Positions 17,595 to 27,054 are shown, numbered from the stretch's first letter. The stretch is DNA of 64,000 nt from Pantoea phytobeneficialis (GCF_009728735.1 NZ_CP024636.1:1764925-1828924), one strand, 5' to 3'. Notes: a model not told the origin generated them from the letters alone. A program made the numbers and translations.

Positions 17595-17703
17595 TGTCAC
17601 AGTTTCCCACCGGCAGATCTGACAGCGTGCTATTGATCGATCAATGTTAATAATAAGTTTCGCAGTTGTTACACAAAACCTCTGTCCCGCAAGGAGAAAC
17701 ATC

Positions 17704-19224
17704 ATGCGTTACGCTGCACCTGGAGAACAAGGTTCTCTGATTAGACTCCAAAAACGCTATGGCAACTTTATCAACGGTGAGTTTGTGGCACCGGTGAACG
17801 GTAACTACTTCGTCAACACCTCGCCGATTAATGCCTCGTCGATTGGCGAGTTTCCGCGCTCCGACCGTGAGGATATTGATAATGCTGTCGCTGCCGCCCA
17901 TGCCGCCGCAGAGGCCTGGGGCAAAACCTCCCCGCAGGCACGTTCCCTGGTACTGTTGAAGATCGCCGATCGGCTGGAGGAAAACCTCGAATATCTGGCG
18001 GTGAATGAAACCTGGGATAACGGTAAACCGGTGCGTGAAACCCTCGCTGCCGATATGCCGCTGGCGGTGGACCATTTCCGCTATTTCGCCGGTTGTGTGC
18101 GCGCACAGGAAGGCACCGCTTCGGAGATTGATGAGTTCACGGCGTCTTACCACTTCCACGAGCCGCTGGGCGTGGTAGGGCAGATTATCCCGTGGAATTT
18201 CCCGTTGCTGATGGCTGCGTGGAAACTGGCTCCGGCACTTGGGGCGGGAAACTGCGTGGTGCTGAAACCGGCAGAACAGACGCCGCTATCCATCACCCTG
18301 TTCCTTGATTTGATCAAAGACCTGGTCCCGCCGGGAGTGATCAATGTGGTGCATGGCTACGGTAAAGAAGCCGGTGAAGCGCTGGCATCGCACCCGGGTA
18401 TCGCCAAAATCGCCTTTACCGGTTCAACCGCCACCGGTGGCCATATTCTTGAACTGGCGGCGAAAAGCCTGATCCCGTCCACCGTCGAACTGGGCGGTAA
18501 ATCACCCAATATCTTCTTCGAAGATATTATGCAGGCCGAGGAGAGCTTTATTGAGAAAGCGGCGGAAGGGGTGGTGCTGGGCTTCCTTAATCAGGGCGAA
18601 GTCTGTACCTGCCCGTCACGCGCGCTGGTACAGGAATCGATTTTCGAACCCTTTATGGCGGCGGTGATGAAACGCATCAAAACCATTAAACGTGGCAACC
18701 CGCTCGACACCGAAACCATGATCGGTGCACAGGCGTCACAGCAGCAGTTCGACAAAATCCTCTCCTATCTGGAAATTGCCCAACGTGAGGGGGCTGAGGT
18801 GCTGCACGGCGGTGGCATCGAGAGTGTCGGAGAAGAGTTCGCCAGCGGTTACTATATTCAGCCGACGCTGCTGAAAGGCAGCAACAGCATGCGGGTGTTT
18901 CAGGAAGAAATCTTTGGCCCGGTGGTCGGCATCCTGACCTTTAAAGATGAAGCCGAAGCTATCGCCTTAGCCAATGATTCCATGTATGGCCTGGGTGCGG
19001 GCGTCTGGACACGCGATATCAACCGGGCTTACCGGATGGGACGCGCGATTAAAGCCGGCCGCGTCTGGACCAACTGTTATCATCTCTACCCGGCACATGC
19101 GGCGTTTGGCGGCTACAAAAAATCGGGAATTGGCCGTGAAACCCACAAAATGATGCTCGATCATTATCAGCAAACCAAAAACCTGCTGGTGAGTTACAGC
19201 ACCCAACCACTCGGTTTCTTCTGA
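17704..19224 (+). CDS. Aldehyde dehydrogenase (AldB/ExaC type)
   Basis: A 506-residue NAD(P)-dependent aldehyde dehydrogenase. ATG 17704 follows AAGGAG; the frame to 17644 lacks a site. Present are [19 protein letters not shown], the cofactor loop FTGSTATGG, the general base Glu in [10 protein letters not shown], and the catalytic Cys301 (GEVCTCPSR). [13 protein letters not shown] and [28 protein letters not shown] are also typical. Length and the CTCPSR motif match the acetaldehyde/chloroacetaldehyde group (AldB, ExaC), which oxidises acetaldehyde to acetate. It stands alone. Three tandem repeats follow its stop. Confidence 0.93.
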   Translation: MRYAAPGEQGSLIRLQKRYGNFINGEFVAPVNGNYFVNTSPINASSIGEFPRSDREDIDNAVAAAHAAAEAWGKTSPQARSLVLLKIADRLEENLEYLAVNETWDNGKPVRETLAADMPLAVDHFRYFAGCVRAQEGTASEIDEFTASYHFHEPLGVVGQIIPWNFPLLMAAWKLAPALGAGNCVVLKPAEQTPLSITLFLDLIKDLVPPGVINVVHGYGKEAGEALASHPGIAKIAFTGSTATGGHILELAAKSLIPSTVELGGKSPNIFFEDIMQAEESFIEKAAEGVVLGFLNQGEVCTCPSRALVQESIFEPFMAAVMKRIKTIKRGNPLDTETMIGAQASQQQFDKILSYLEIAQREGAEVLHGGGIESVGEEFASGYYIQPTLLKGSNSMRVFQEEIFGPVVGILTFKDEAEAIALANDSMYGLGAGVWTRDINRAYRMGRAIKAGRVWTNCYHLYPAHAAFGGYKKSGIGRETHKMMLDHYQQTKNLLVSYSTQPLGFF

Positions 19225-19268
19225 TGAAGCTGGCAGCGGGGTTACCCGCTGCCATTTCCCCACGCTCC

Positions 19269-19528
19269 CGTAGCGGCGCGATTTATCGCGCGTTTTGTCC
19301 CCCACACTGCACACCAAATTGCACGATAAATCGTGCCGCTACAAATATGTGCAATGTACCGTAGCGGCGCGATTTATCGCGCGTTTTGTCCCCCACACTG
19401 CACACCAAATTGCACGATAAATCGTGCCGCTACAAATATGTGCAATGTACCGTAGCGGCGCGATTTATCGCGCGTTTTGTCCCCCCACACTGCACACCAA
19501 ATTGCACGATAAATCGTGCCGCTACAAT
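19269..19528. repeat. Three tandem 91-base units, each a GCGCGATTTATCGCGC palindrome pair
   Basis: Units begin at 19269, 19360 and 19451. Each has CGTAGCGGCGCGATTTATCG on the left and an inverted GCACGATAAATCGTGCCGCT on the right, so each folds into its own hairpin. Units 1 and 2 look identical; unit 3 has one extra C in its C-run. This is a recent local amplification of the dispersed element. It fills most of the 580-base gap between the dehydrogenase and the catabolic cluster. Confidence 0.92.
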
Positions 19529-19590
19529 TTATCCCCCCTGGCGGCGCTGATCGCGCCGCGGTGTTTTTTTGCACCATCAGCTCACTTTAT

Positions 19591-19605
19591 GCACTCCGTT
19601 GGTGA
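19591..19605. promoter_or_regulatory. Possible NtrC-type enhancer site
   Basis: GCACTCCGTTGGTGA resembles the NtrC site GCACCAACATGGTGC of glnA, with the same 15-base frame and matching GCAC and TGGTG halves. It lies about 100 bases upstream of a sigma-54 promoter, the usual enhancer distance. It is a short, imperfect match and needs testing. Confidence 0.35.
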
Positions 19606-19678
19606 TTCTCTGTTCAACGTGCCAGGCCGCACCCGCTGCCGTCTCACGCCTCATCCCTTGTGCTCTCTGCTCTCATGA

Positions 19679-19698
19679 TTAATTAATCAGTTATTTAA
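19679..19698. promoter_or_regulatory. TetR-type operator, copy 1
   Basis: TTAATTAATCAGTTATTTAA differs at one base from the perfect palindrome-like copy at 23881. It ends 4 bases before the sigma-54 promoter of the substrate-binding protein gene. Five such sites occur at promoters of this cluster and nowhere else that I noticed in the window. Confidence 0.7.
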
Positions 19699-19702
19699 AA
19701 AC

Positions 19703-19718
19703 TGGCATAACGCTTGCA
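19703..19718 (+). promoter_or_regulatory. Sigma-54 promoter of the catabolic operon
   Basis: TGGCATAACGCTTGCA fits TGGCAC-N5-TTGCA with the invariant GG and GC separated by exactly 10 bases. The transcript would start near 19729, giving a 75-base leader to the ATG at 19805. It implies dependence on RpoN and an enhancer-binding protein, usual for nitrogen scavenging genes. Confidence 0.7.
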
Positions 19719-19804
19719 ATTCTTCCTGCGCACCGTCTTCCTTTTTTGCTTTTTTAAATCATCAGGGTCTTCAGGCATCGCGCCTTTCTACTGGAGTTAA
19801 AAGC

Positions 19805-20692
19805 ATGAGAATGAAAAGTCTGGTTGTTGCTGCATCGCTGTTGGTTTCTGCACTGACGCAATTTTCCACGCAGGCCGCCGATGCGCCACTCAAAATGCAT
19901 GCCTCCCTGCATGCGCAGTTACCCGAAAAAATCCGTAGCAGCAAAACCCTCAATCTGGTCACTGATGCTCACTACCCGCCGTGCGAATCCTTCGCGGAAG
20001 ACAATAAAACCATGGTCGGCTTTGAGCCGGACCTGTGGGACGCGATCGGCCAGGTGCTGGGTATCAAAGTCAAACCGGTTTCGATCGATTTCGCCGGGCT
20101 GATACCGGGCGTAAAAAGCGGTCGTTATGACGTGGCAATGGAGTGTATCTCCGACAGCGCCGAACGTGAAAAGCAGGTGTCGTTTGTTAACTACGCCTAC
20201 GCCACCAGCGAGGTGTATACGCTGGCGACCGAAAAATCCATCACCAACGATCCGCTGACCCTGTGCGGCCTGAAAGTGGGCGTGCAAACCGGTACCGATT
20301 TCGAAAAAGCCATCAGCGAGATCTACACCCCGAACTGCACCAAAAACGGCAAACCGGCGATCGAACAGGTGACGCTGCCGTCGGCTGATGCGGTCCTGCT
20401 CGGTCTCTATTCGGGCCGGGTGGATTTTGTGTTGAACGATGCCGCCTCGGTGGATGACATCAAGCAAAAAGCCCCGCATCCCATTCGCACCGTGCAGATG
20501 CCACTGATGCCGAAATACTACCTCGGTATTGTGGTGGCGAAAGAGAACACCCAACTGGCGGAGGTGCTGCTGAAGGCGCTTAACGTGCTGCATGAAACCG
20601 GCACCTACGACAAGATCATGGAGAAGTGGGATCTGGAGGCGATGAAGCTGGATAAACCCGGCATCAACCTCACCAGCACACAGCCATTATGA
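19805..20692 (+). CDS. Polar amino-acid-type ABC transporter, periplasmic binding protein
   Basis: A 295-residue extracytoplasmic solute-binding protein of family 3 (HisJ/GlnH fold). GGAG precedes the ATG. The signal peptide MRMKSLVVAASLLVSALTQF ends near TQA-AD. LNLVTDAHYPPCESF, GFEPDLWDAIGQVLG and LKVGVQTGTDFEKAI are the expected family motifs. Several Cys residues (CESF, ECISD, LCGLK, NCTK) could form disulfides. The stop overlaps the ATG of the flavoprotein gene, so the operon begins here, although its permease and ATPase genes come three to four genes later. The ligand is unknown; the cluster points to a charged nitrogen compound rather than a common amino acid. Confidence 0.9.
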   Translation: MRMKSLVVAASLLVSALTQFSTQAADAPLKMHASLHAQLPEKIRSSKTLNLVTDAHYPPCESFAEDNKTMVGFEPDLWDAIGQVLGIKVKPVSIDFAGLIPGVKSGRYDVAMECISDSAEREKQVSFVNYAYATSEVYTLATEKSITNDPLTLCGLKVGVQTGTDFEKAISEIYTPNCTKNGKPAIEQVTLPSADAVLLGLYSGRVDFVLNDAASVDDIKQKAPHPIRTVQMPLMPKYYLGIVVAKENTQLAEVLLKALNVLHETGTYDKIMEKWDLEAMKLDKPGINLTSTQPL

Positions 20693-22323
20693 GTGGGGGT
20701 CGCCAGTGTGATGTGCTGGTGATCGGTTCCGGTGGTGCGGCGCTAAGCGCCGCACTGCGGGCGGCGGTGGGCGGTTTGTCGGTACTGGTGCTGGAAAAAA
20801 GCGCCTGGTTGGGCGGCACCACAGCGATGTCTGGCGGGGCCACCTGGGTGCCAGCCAACCATCACGCCCTGGCCGCCGGCCTGGCCGATTCATCACAAGA
20901 GGCGCTCGATTATCTGCGTGCCAGTGCGCCTGAAGGTTGGCAGGCGAGCGAGGACACGCTCTGGCAGGCGCTGGCGCAGCAAGCTCCGTTGATGCTGGCG
21001 TTTGTCGAGCAGCACAGCGCATTGCGTTTCGCCCTGACGCCAGAGGGCGATCCACTGTGGCCGCTGCCGGGAGCCAAACAGCAGGGGCGGATGCTGGCAC
21101 CCATGCCGTTGCAACCGCAACGTCCGTGGCGCTTACGTCCCACGCCGTTACCGCGCCTGTTTTCCTACCACGAACTGCTGACGAGTGACCTCTGGCATCA
21201 GCCGATACGGACGTATCTGCGCGCGTTGCCGCGTCTGCTCCGGCGACAGTGGCGTGGGGAACTGACCAAAGGCGCGGCGCTGGTGGCCGGGTTGCTTGAT
21301 GGCTGTCAGGCGGCGGGCTGCGAGTTTATCACTGAGGCAGCGGTGCAGGGCTTACTGATGCGCGGTAGCCATCAGGTCACGGGCGTGCGTTACCGGCATC
21401 AGGGCGAGGAACGGGAGATTGAGGCGCGTTGTGGCGTAGTGATCGCCAGCGGCGGTTTCGAGTGGGATGCGCAGCAACGGCAGCAGCATTTCCCAGGTCC
21501 GTATGATTTTATCGCCAGCCCCCGCGATAACAGCGGCGATGGGCAGCGTATGGCGGAAAGCGCAGGTGCGCAGTTGGCGCATATGGATCAGGCCAATATC
21601 GGGGGCGGTATACCCGCCGCGCCAGGCCAGCCGTGGAGCGGGTTGTCTGTTTTCTTCCATTACGAACCCAACGCCATTCTGGTCGATCGCCACGGTCAGC
21701 GTTTCACCAATGAATTTGTTTTTAACCTCGGTGCGGCGCTGGATGCGCGTGATGCGCAGGGGTTGCCGCGCCATCTGCCGGTCTGGCTGATCAGCGACGC
21801 TCGTTTGCTACGCCGGGCACCGCTGCTGCGTTACTACCGCTGGCGTACACCGGGTTGGCTGCGGCAGGCCGCGACGCTGACGCAACTGGCGCAACAACTG
21901 GCGTTGCCTGCGGGTGCACTGGAGGCCAGCGTGGCGCGGTTTAACCACAGTTGCGCCCGGGGCATTGATGAAGATTTTTCCCGTCATCTGAGTGCTGCGC
22001 ATGGCAAAGCTGACCGGCGCTTGCAGGGGGGATTAGCGGCGATCTGCCATGCCCCGTTTATCGCCATACCGTTCAACCGCACCTTCCTTGCCACCAAAGG
22101 CGGGCCGCGTACCGATGCCAGCGGTAATGTGCTGCATCGCGATGGTCGGCCACTGGCGGGCTTGTATTGTGCCGGGGCGGCGATGGCTAATCCGATCGGC
22201 AGCAAAGCGGTCAGCGCAGGCACCACGCTCGGGCCCAACCTGACCTGGGGCTATATCTGCGGTTCGTCGCTGCTGGCACGCCGTCAGGCATTAACCGAGG
22301 AGGCAAGATTATGCACAGCGTAA
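20689..22323 (+). CDS. FAD-dependent dehydrogenase, KstD/fumarate-reductase flavoprotein family
   Basis: A 544-residue flavoprotein. The N-terminus has the dinucleotide fold DVLVIGSGGAALSAALRAA, then EKSAWLGGTTAMSGGATWVPAN, which binds FAD. The C-terminus ends in the FAD-binding signature GSKAVSAGTTLGPNLTWGYICG as in 3-ketosteroid Delta1-dehydrogenases. It has the two-domain layout of the succinate dehydrogenase/fumarate reductase/KstD superfamily and no covalent-flavin or haem domain. It probably introduces or removes a C=C bond next to a carbonyl. Its ATG overlaps the upstream stop and its end overlaps the SDR start by 13 bases. The substrate is unknown; the family label does not mean it acts on steroids. 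Confidence 0.85.
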   Translation: MSGGRQCDVLVIGSGGAALSAALRAAVGGLSVLVLEKSAWLGGTTAMSGGATWVPANHHALAAGLADSSQEALDYLRASAPEGWQASEDTLWQALAQQAPLMLAFVEQHSALRFALTPEGDPLWPLPGAKQQGRMLAPMPLQPQRPWRLRPTPLPRLFSYHELLTSDLWHQPIRTYLRALPRLLRRQWRGELTKGAALVAGLLDGCQAAGCEFITEAAVQGLLMRGSHQVTGVRYRHQGEEREIEARCGVVIASGGFEWDAQQRQQHFPGPYDFIASPRDNSGDGQRMAESAGAQLAHMDQANIGGGIPAAPGQPWSGLSVFFHYEPNAILVDRHGQRFTNEFVFNLGAALDARDAQGLPRHLPVWLISDARLLRRAPLLRYYRWRTPGWLRQAATLTQLAQQLALPAGALEASVARFNHSCARGIDEDFSRHLSAAHGKADRRLQGGLAAICHAPFIAIPFNRTFLATKGGPRTDASGNVLHRDGRPLAGLYCAGAAMANPIGSKAVSAGTTLGPNLTWGYICGSSLLARRQALTEEARLCTA

Positions 22324-23072
22324 AAACCGCGCTGATTACCGGCGGTTCACGCGGTGTCGGCCTGTGTATTGCCCGCGAACTGGCGCGGCAGGGCTATGCC
22401 ATCGCGCTGCTGGTGCGCAGCGATGTCGAGGCGGCGCAACACGCGGTGGACAAACTGACGGCGCAGGGCGCGCGGGCGGCTTTCTGGCGGGTCGATATCA
22501 CCGATCGCCCGGCGGTGCAGCAGGTTCTCGACGAGGTGGTCAACGTGCTTGGCGCACCGAGTCTGCTGGTCAATAACGCCGGATCAACTGCGGCGGCTCC
22601 GTTGCTGGAACTGCGCGATGAACAGTGGCAGCAGGTGCTGAATACCCAGCTAACCGGCACCTTTGTGATGAGTGTCGAAACGGTGCGGCGCATGGCACCC
22701 GGTGGAGTGATTATCAATATCGCCGGTGCGTCTGCCCATCGTTGCTACCCCAATGCGGGTGCCTTTGGTCCGTCGAAGGCGGGCGTGGTGAATCTGACGG
22801 CGCAAATGTCGATTGAATGGGCACCTCGCGGTATCCGCGTGTGCGGCATCAGTCCGGGACCGATTCGTGACCCGGATAGTCACTGGGCTACCCAGGAGCC
22901 ACTGCTGGCGCAGGAGGTGGCGCGCTTGCCGCTGCAACGTCCGGTCAGCAGTGATGAGGTGGCGCGCAGCGTGGCATTTCTGGCCACCACGGCCTCTTTC
23001 ACCGGCCAGATGCTGATCCTCGACAGCGGTGGCCTGAATACCTGGTACATGACCGAACAGGAGGCGAGATGA
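22311..23072 (+). CDS. SDR-family protein with Phe in place of the catalytic Tyr
   Basis: A 253-residue protein with the SDR fold: TGGSRGVG cofactor loop (residues 11-18), [10 protein letters not shown], and the catalytic Ser141 in [10 protein letters not shown]. The usual Tyr-x-x-x-Lys is F152-G-P-S-K156 because the codon is TTT. The C-terminal [15 protein letters not shown] and [11 protein letters not shown] segments are otherwise normal. Classical SDRs need that Tyr as proton donor, so this enzyme may use another acid, a nearby Tyr (CYPNAGAF has one six residues earlier), or not be a reductase. It overlaps the flavoprotein gene and the ATPase gene, so it is firmly in the operon. Confidence 0.85.
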   Translation: MHSVKTALITGGSRGVGLCIARELARQGYAIALLVRSDVEAAQHAVDKLTAQGARAAFWRVDITDRPAVQQVLDEVVNVLGAPSLLVNNAGSTAAAPLLELRDEQWQQVLNTQLTGTFVMSVETVRRMAPGGVIINIAGASAHRCYPNAGAFGPSKAGVVNLTAQMSIEWAPRGIRVCGISPGPIRDPDSHWATQEPLLAQEVARLPLQRPVSSDEVARSVAFLATTASFTGQMLILDSGGLNTWYMTEQEAR

Positions 23073-23851
23073 GCAAAACGCTGATGGTGGATGCGCAGCA
23101 GGTCACCAAATCGTTTCACGGCGTGGAGATCCTCAAAGGGGTGGATCTCAGCGTTGAACAAGGCGAGGTGGTGTGTCTGATTGGCCCCTCCGGCTCGGGA
23201 AAATCCACCTTCCTGCGCTGTATCAATCACCTGGAAAAGATTGACGGCGGTGAGCTGTGGGTCAATGGCGGTATGGTCGGCTACCGATTGCAGGGGGAAA
23301 AGTTGTACGAACTGAAGGAGGCTGAGGTGGCGCGTAACCGCGTCAATATTGGCATGGTGTTTCAGCGCTTTAATCTGTTCGGCCATATGACGGCGCTGGA
23401 AAACGTGATGGAAGCGCCGATGACGGTAAAAAAAGTGCCGCGCGCCCAGGCGATGGCGGAGGCCAAAGCGCTGCTGGATCGCGTCGGGCTCAGCCATCGT
23501 TACCATTCGCGTCCGGCGGCGCTGTCGGGTGGTCAGCAGCAGCGGGTGGCGATTGCACGGGCGATGGCGATGAAGCCGTCGCTGATGCTGTTTGATGAAC
23601 CCACCAGCGCGCTCGATCCTGAGCTGGTGGGGGAAGTGCTGGCGGTGATGCGCGATCTGGCGCGTGACGGTATGACGATGGTGATTGTCACCCATGAGAT
23701 GGGTTTTGCGCGTGATGTCGCCAATCGTGTCGCGTTTATGGACAACGGCGCAATCATTGAAGTGGCGGAATCTAAACACTTTTTTTCCGCACCACGCCAT
23801 CCCCGTACCCGAGATTTTCTCGCCCGAGTGCAGGCAGTGAGCACCGAATGA
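23069..23851 (+). CDS. Polar amino-acid-type ABC transporter ATP-binding protein
   Basis: A 260-residue ATPase of the HisP/GlnQ group that powers uptake. Walker [10 protein letters not shown] is at residues 39-47, the Q-loop is in [12 protein letters not shown], the signature is [16 protein letters not shown], Walker B is [13 protein letters not shown] and the H-loop is [12 protein letters not shown]. The ATG overlaps the SDR stop. An insertion ([26 protein letters not shown]) after the first strand is typical of HisP-like proteins. The permease gene follows after a 67-base gap that contains a promoter and a TetR-type operator. Confidence 0.95.
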   Translation: MSKTLMVDAQQVTKSFHGVEILKGVDLSVEQGEVVCLIGPSGSGKSTFLRCINHLEKIDGGELWVNGGMVGYRLQGEKLYELKEAEVARNRVNIGMVFQRFNLFGHMTALENVMEAPMTVKKVPRAQAMAEAKALLDRVGLSHRYHSRPAALSGGQQQRVAIARAMAMKPSLMLFDEPTSALDPELVGEVLAVMRDLARDGMTMVIVTHEMGFARDVANRVAFMDNGAIIEVAESKHFFSAPRHPRTRDFLARVQAVSTE

Positions 23852-23880
23852 TTGACAGATGCGCAGGCAGACTGTAGATC
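23852..23880 (+). promoter_or_regulatory. Internal sigma-70-type promoter
   Basis: A perfect TTGACA (23852-23857) is followed 17 bases later by TAGATC, a weak -10. The operator at 23881-23900 begins directly after it, so a bound repressor would cover the start site. It begins right after the ATPase stop codon and would drive the permease and following enzyme genes. Confidence 0.5.
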
Positions 23881-23900
23881 TTAATTAATCAGTTAATTAA
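23881..23900. promoter_or_regulatory. TetR-type operator, copy 2 (best match)
   Basis: TTAATTAATCAGTTAATTAA has perfect inverted TTAATTAA arms around TCAG. It lies 18 bases upstream of the permease ATG. I used it as the reference for the other four copies. Confidence 0.72.
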
Positions 23901-23918
23901 ATTTGTCCGGTTAAAACG

Positions 23919-24809
23919 ATGAAGAGAACGCTGATGACGGATAAAACCCTGACTTCCCCGCTGAATGCCACGCGCACACCAGCGGATCATGGCCGCCATG
24001 TGGTGGCACAGCGCTATCCCGGTCGCTGGATCTCCGCACTGGTGCTGGCGGTGCTGCTGGCGCTGGTAGCGCATTCGATGATCACCAACCCTAATTTCGC
24101 CTGGGCGACGGTGGGTAAATACCTGTTCTCACCCACCATCCTGCTCGGTCTGTGGACCACCTTCTGGCTGACGCTGGTGATCATGGTGCTGGCGATTGTA
24201 CTCAGCGTGCTGCTGGCGGTGATGCGCCTCTCCAGTAACCCGCTGCTGGTGGGTTTCAGCCGCGGCTGGATTTGGTTCTTTCGCGGCACGCCGGTGCTGG
24301 TGCAGCTGATTTTCTGGTACAACCTCGCGGCGCTCTATCCGCAGGTCAGCCTGGGGATCCCCGGCCTGTTTACCCTGTGGAGCGGGAGCACCAACGATTT
24401 GATCACTCCGCTGGCCGCAGCGATTCTCGGCCTTGGACTGAATGAGTCGGCCTATATGGCGGAGATCATCCGTGCCGGGATCTCCTCGGTGGATGATGGC
24501 CAGCAGGAGGCCGCCCGGGCGCTGGGTATGACACGCGGCCAGTATCTGAAGCGGGTGATCCTGCCGCAGGCCATCCCGTTCATCATACCACCCACCGGCA
24601 ACCAGGTGATTGGCATGTTGAAAACCACCTCGTTGGTGAGCGTGATTTCGCTCTCGGATTTGCTCTACTCGGCGCAGGCGATCTACTCACGCACATACGA
24701 AAACATCCCGCTGCTGATTGTTGCCTGTATCTGGTATCTCGCCGCCACCACCGTGCTCAGTCTGGTGCAGGCGCGTGTGGAACATCACTATCGCTGGACA
24801 AGGGGTTAA
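23919..24809 (+). CDS. Polar amino-acid-type ABC transporter permease
   Basis: A 296-residue inner-membrane permease of the HisM/GlnP type. A hydrophilic 45-residue N-terminus precedes about six membrane segments. The EAA motif is EAARALGMTRGQYLKRVILPQA, and GLGLNESAYMAEIIRAGISSV is the conserved segment before it. FFRGTPVLVQLIFWYNLA is also typical. Only one permease gene is present, so it may work as a homodimer. The start is uncertain: ATG 23919 and ATG 23934 are both possible. Its TAA stop shares a base with the ATG of the next gene. Confidence 0.92.
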   Translation: MKRTLMTDKTLTSPLNATRTPADHGRHVVAQRYPGRWISALVLAVLLALVAHSMITNPNFAWATVGKYLFSPTILLGLWTTFWLTLVIMVLAIVLSVLLAVMRLSSNPLLVGFSRGWIWFFRGTPVLVQLIFWYNLAALYPQVSLGIPGLFTLWSGSTNDLITPLAAAILGLGLNESAYMAEIIRAGISSVDDGQQEAARALGMTRGQYLKRVILPQAIPFIIPPTGNQVIGMLKTTSLVSVISLSDLLYSAQAIYSRTYENIPLLIVACIWYLAATTVLSLVQARVEHHYRWTRG

Positions 24810-25879
24810 TGATGCAACTCGGTCTGTTCAACCTGATGTCGTATAAAGACAACCCGCGCGGTGTACAGGGGGTGATTGAGGATATGCGCAGCATGGTGCT
24901 GCTGGCGGAGGAGATCGGCTTCGATACCGCGTGGTTTGCCGAGCATCACTTCACCAACTACTCGCTCAGCGTATCGCCGCTGATGCTGGTGGCACATATG
25001 GCCGGTTATGCGCGGCGTATCCGCTTGGGTACGGCGGTGGTGGTATTGCCGTTGTACCAGCCGATGCGTATTGCGCAGGAGATTGCGCTGGTCGATCGCC
25101 TGACGGAAGGGCGGCTGGTGCTGGGTATAGGCAGCGGTTATCAGGCGTGGGAATTTGACCGCTATGGACTGGATGTAGAAACCCGTGGTCAGCAACTACT
25201 GGCGCACTGGCAGTTTATCAGCGATGCCCTGACCCAGGGCTATACCCACTCGCCAGACCGTTTTGGTCAGCCGCTGCGTACCGATTTTCTGCTCGACACG
25301 TTGCAGAAACCCTTACCGCCGCTGTACCTCACCTCATCCAATCCGCAACTGATTGCGCAGTTTCAGCGCTGGCAGGCGACGCCGTTTTTTACTGCGGGTT
25401 ATCGCGGCACTCACAAATTGCAGCAGATGGTGGCCGATGCGCGTCTCGGCTGGCAGCAGGCGGGCCTCGACGCGGCGATGCCGGTGGCGGTGCAGCAATA
25501 TATCCACGTTTGTGACAACCGCCAGCAGGCCCATGCCGCAGCGGAACGCGCGCTGTTTGTCGCGCGCATGATCGCGGCGTTGCGCGAGAACACCAGCGTC
25601 AGCGAGCAGGCGTTTATCCACGCGCCAGCGTTAGCAGATGAACCTTCGCTGGAGACGGTGAGCAATAACCTGATGATTGGCGATGCGGAAACCGTCGCTG
25701 AGCGCATGCTGGCGGAGATCCGCACCCTCCGTCCCAGCCACTACAACTGTTTCTTCCAGTTTGGCGATATGCCGATTGCTGATGCGCGTCGTTCGCTGAC
25801 GCTGTTTGGCGAGCGGGTCGTGCCGCTGCTGGAAAAAGAGCTTGGTCCATTGACCTTTCGTACCGCCAGAGGAGAGTGA
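24809..25879 (+). CDS. Luciferase-like (LLM class) flavin-dependent monooxygenase
   Basis: A 356-residue protein with the bacterial luciferase-like TIM barrel. Landmarks are EEIGFDTAWFAEHHFTNYSLSVSPL, RIRLGTAVVVLPLYQPMRIAQEIALVDRLTEGRLVLGIGSGYQAWEF, and a C-terminal MIGDAETVAERM. The AEHHF and GxGxG-like segments bind reduced FMN or F420; enteric bacteria lack F420, so FMNH2 is expected. Such enzymes cleave C-N, C-S or Baeyer-Villiger bonds using oxygen. No flavin reductase is in the operon, so FMNH2 must come from elsewhere. It is translationally coupled to the permease (TAATG). The substrate is unknown. Confidence 0.9.
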   Translation: MMQLGLFNLMSYKDNPRGVQGVIEDMRSMVLLAEEIGFDTAWFAEHHFTNYSLSVSPLMLVAHMAGYARRIRLGTAVVVLPLYQPMRIAQEIALVDRLTEGRLVLGIGSGYQAWEFDRYGLDVETRGQQLLAHWQFISDALTQGYTHSPDRFGQPLRTDFLLDTLQKPLPPLYLTSSNPQLIAQFQRWQATPFFTAGYRGTHKLQQMVADARLGWQQAGLDAAMPVAVQQYIHVCDNRQQAHAAAERALFVARMIAALRENTSVSEQAFIHAPALADEPSLETVSNNLMIGDAETVAERMLAEIRTLRPSHYNCFFQFGDMPIADARRSLTLFGERVVPLLEKELGPLTFRTARGE

Positions 25880-25880
25880 A

Positions 25881-27044
25881 ATGTATCGCGAGAAGATTGA
25901 TGTGGTGTTTGATGACGGTGACAGCATTCTGCAACGGATGCTGGAGCAGCAACGCCATGATGCCAGCCGTGCAGAAACCCTGCCGCCAGAAGCCTATAAC
26001 AGCGACAGTTTTTTCCGTCTCGAAGAAGACAAAGTGTTCCGCCAGGACTGGTTATTTGTCGGCCATGAGTCGCAAATTGCTAACCTGAATGATTTCTTCA
26101 CGCTGGATGTGGTGGGCGAGCCGTTACTGATTTTGCGGAACGACGCTGGCATTGCGGTGTTCTCCAACGTTTGTCTGCATCGCTGGGCGCCGATTGCGCA
26201 CGGCAGCGGCAACAGCCGTTCATTTATCTGTCCATTCCACAACTGGACCTACAACACCCACGGCAAGCTGAGTGGCGCGCCATCCATGAATCAGGCGCAG
26301 GACTTTGACCGTCAGCAGTGCAGCCTGCCGAAGATCCGCCATGAGGTGGTGTTCGGCATGATCTTTGTCACCTTCAACGCCGATGCCCAGCCGCTGGCAC
26401 CCCGGCTGGCACCGCTCACCGAACGTTTTCAACGCTACCACGTCGCCGATCTGGTAACCGCTTACACGCTGGATTACGACTGTCCGTACAACTGGAAAAT
26501 GGCGATCGAAACGTTTATGGAGTGCTACCACCATGCGGCGGTGCATCGCACCACGCTGGAGGATAGCTTTCCCGGTCGACTCAGTTCGATCATTGATGAA
26601 GGCCCGGGCTGGACCATCTGTCATCAGCCGCTGCGGAAAAACGGTGAACTGAGCGAGATCCTGACCGCCGGTCTGGAACCGTTCAGTGGCCTGAGCGACG
26701 AGCAGATGCGCTTCAGTGAATTGCTGCTGCTGTTTCCCAACTGCCTGATCTCACTGAATCCGGATCGTCTCTCCATCAGTGCCATTCTGCCGGTGTCGCC
26801 ACATGCTACTCGCTGGCACCGCGTGGTGCTGGTATCGCAGGCGTCTGCGGCGCGGGAGGATTTTCCTCAGACCGCCGCGACGATGAAGCAGGGCAGCCTG
26901 GCGATTATCGATGAAGACCAGTGGATCAACGCCGAGCAGCAGCGCGGTAGCCGTTCCCGTCTCGCACGTCCGGGACGCCTGAGCCACCTCGAAACCACCG
27001 TCTGGCATCTGGCCAATTACCTGAAAATCCGCATGGCGGAGTGA
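25881..27044 (+). CDS. Rieske non-haem iron oxygenase, alpha subunit
   Basis: A 387-residue Rieske-type oxygenase. The [2Fe-2S] ligands are C98-x-H100 and C117-x-x-H120. The mononuclear iron His pair is H217/H218 and H222 in FMECYHHAAVH. The layout and the NWKMAIETFMECYHH segment resemble the quaternary-ammonium and betaine demethylase group (GbcA, CntA, stachydrine demethylase) more than two-subunit aromatic dioxygenases; no beta subunit follows. It would oxygenate or N-demethylate a small amine. No ferredoxin-reductase partner gene is in the cluster. It has a GGAGAG ribosome site two bases after the monooxygenase stop. Confidence 0.92.
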   Translation: MYREKIDVVFDDGDSILQRMLEQQRHDASRAETLPPEAYNSDSFFRLEEDKVFRQDWLFVGHESQIANLNDFFTLDVVGEPLLILRNDAGIAVFSNVCLHRWAPIAHGSGNSRSFICPFHNWTYNTHGKLSGAPSMNQAQDFDRQQCSLPKIRHEVVFGMIFVTFNADAQPLAPRLAPLTERFQRYHVADLVTAYTLDYDCPYNWKMAIETFMECYHHAAVHRTTLEDSFPGRLSSIIDEGPGWTICHQPLRKNGELSEILTAGLEPFSGLSDEQMRFSELLLLFPNCLISLNPDRLSISAILPVSPHATRWHRVVLVSQASAAREDFPQTAATMKQGSLAIIDEDQWINAEQQRGSRSRLARPGRLSHLETTVWHLANYLKIRMAE

Positions 27045-27054
27045 GGAGCAGGCA

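Noticed and set aside
19269..19528. A CRISPR array suggested by three equally spaced repeats
   Set aside because: The whole 91-base unit is repeated with no variable spacers, and there are no cas genes.
20689..22323. 3-ketosteroid dehydrogenase for steroid degradation
   Set aside because: It has the family signature, but no other steroid genes are present and the organism is an enteric; the substrate is better left open.
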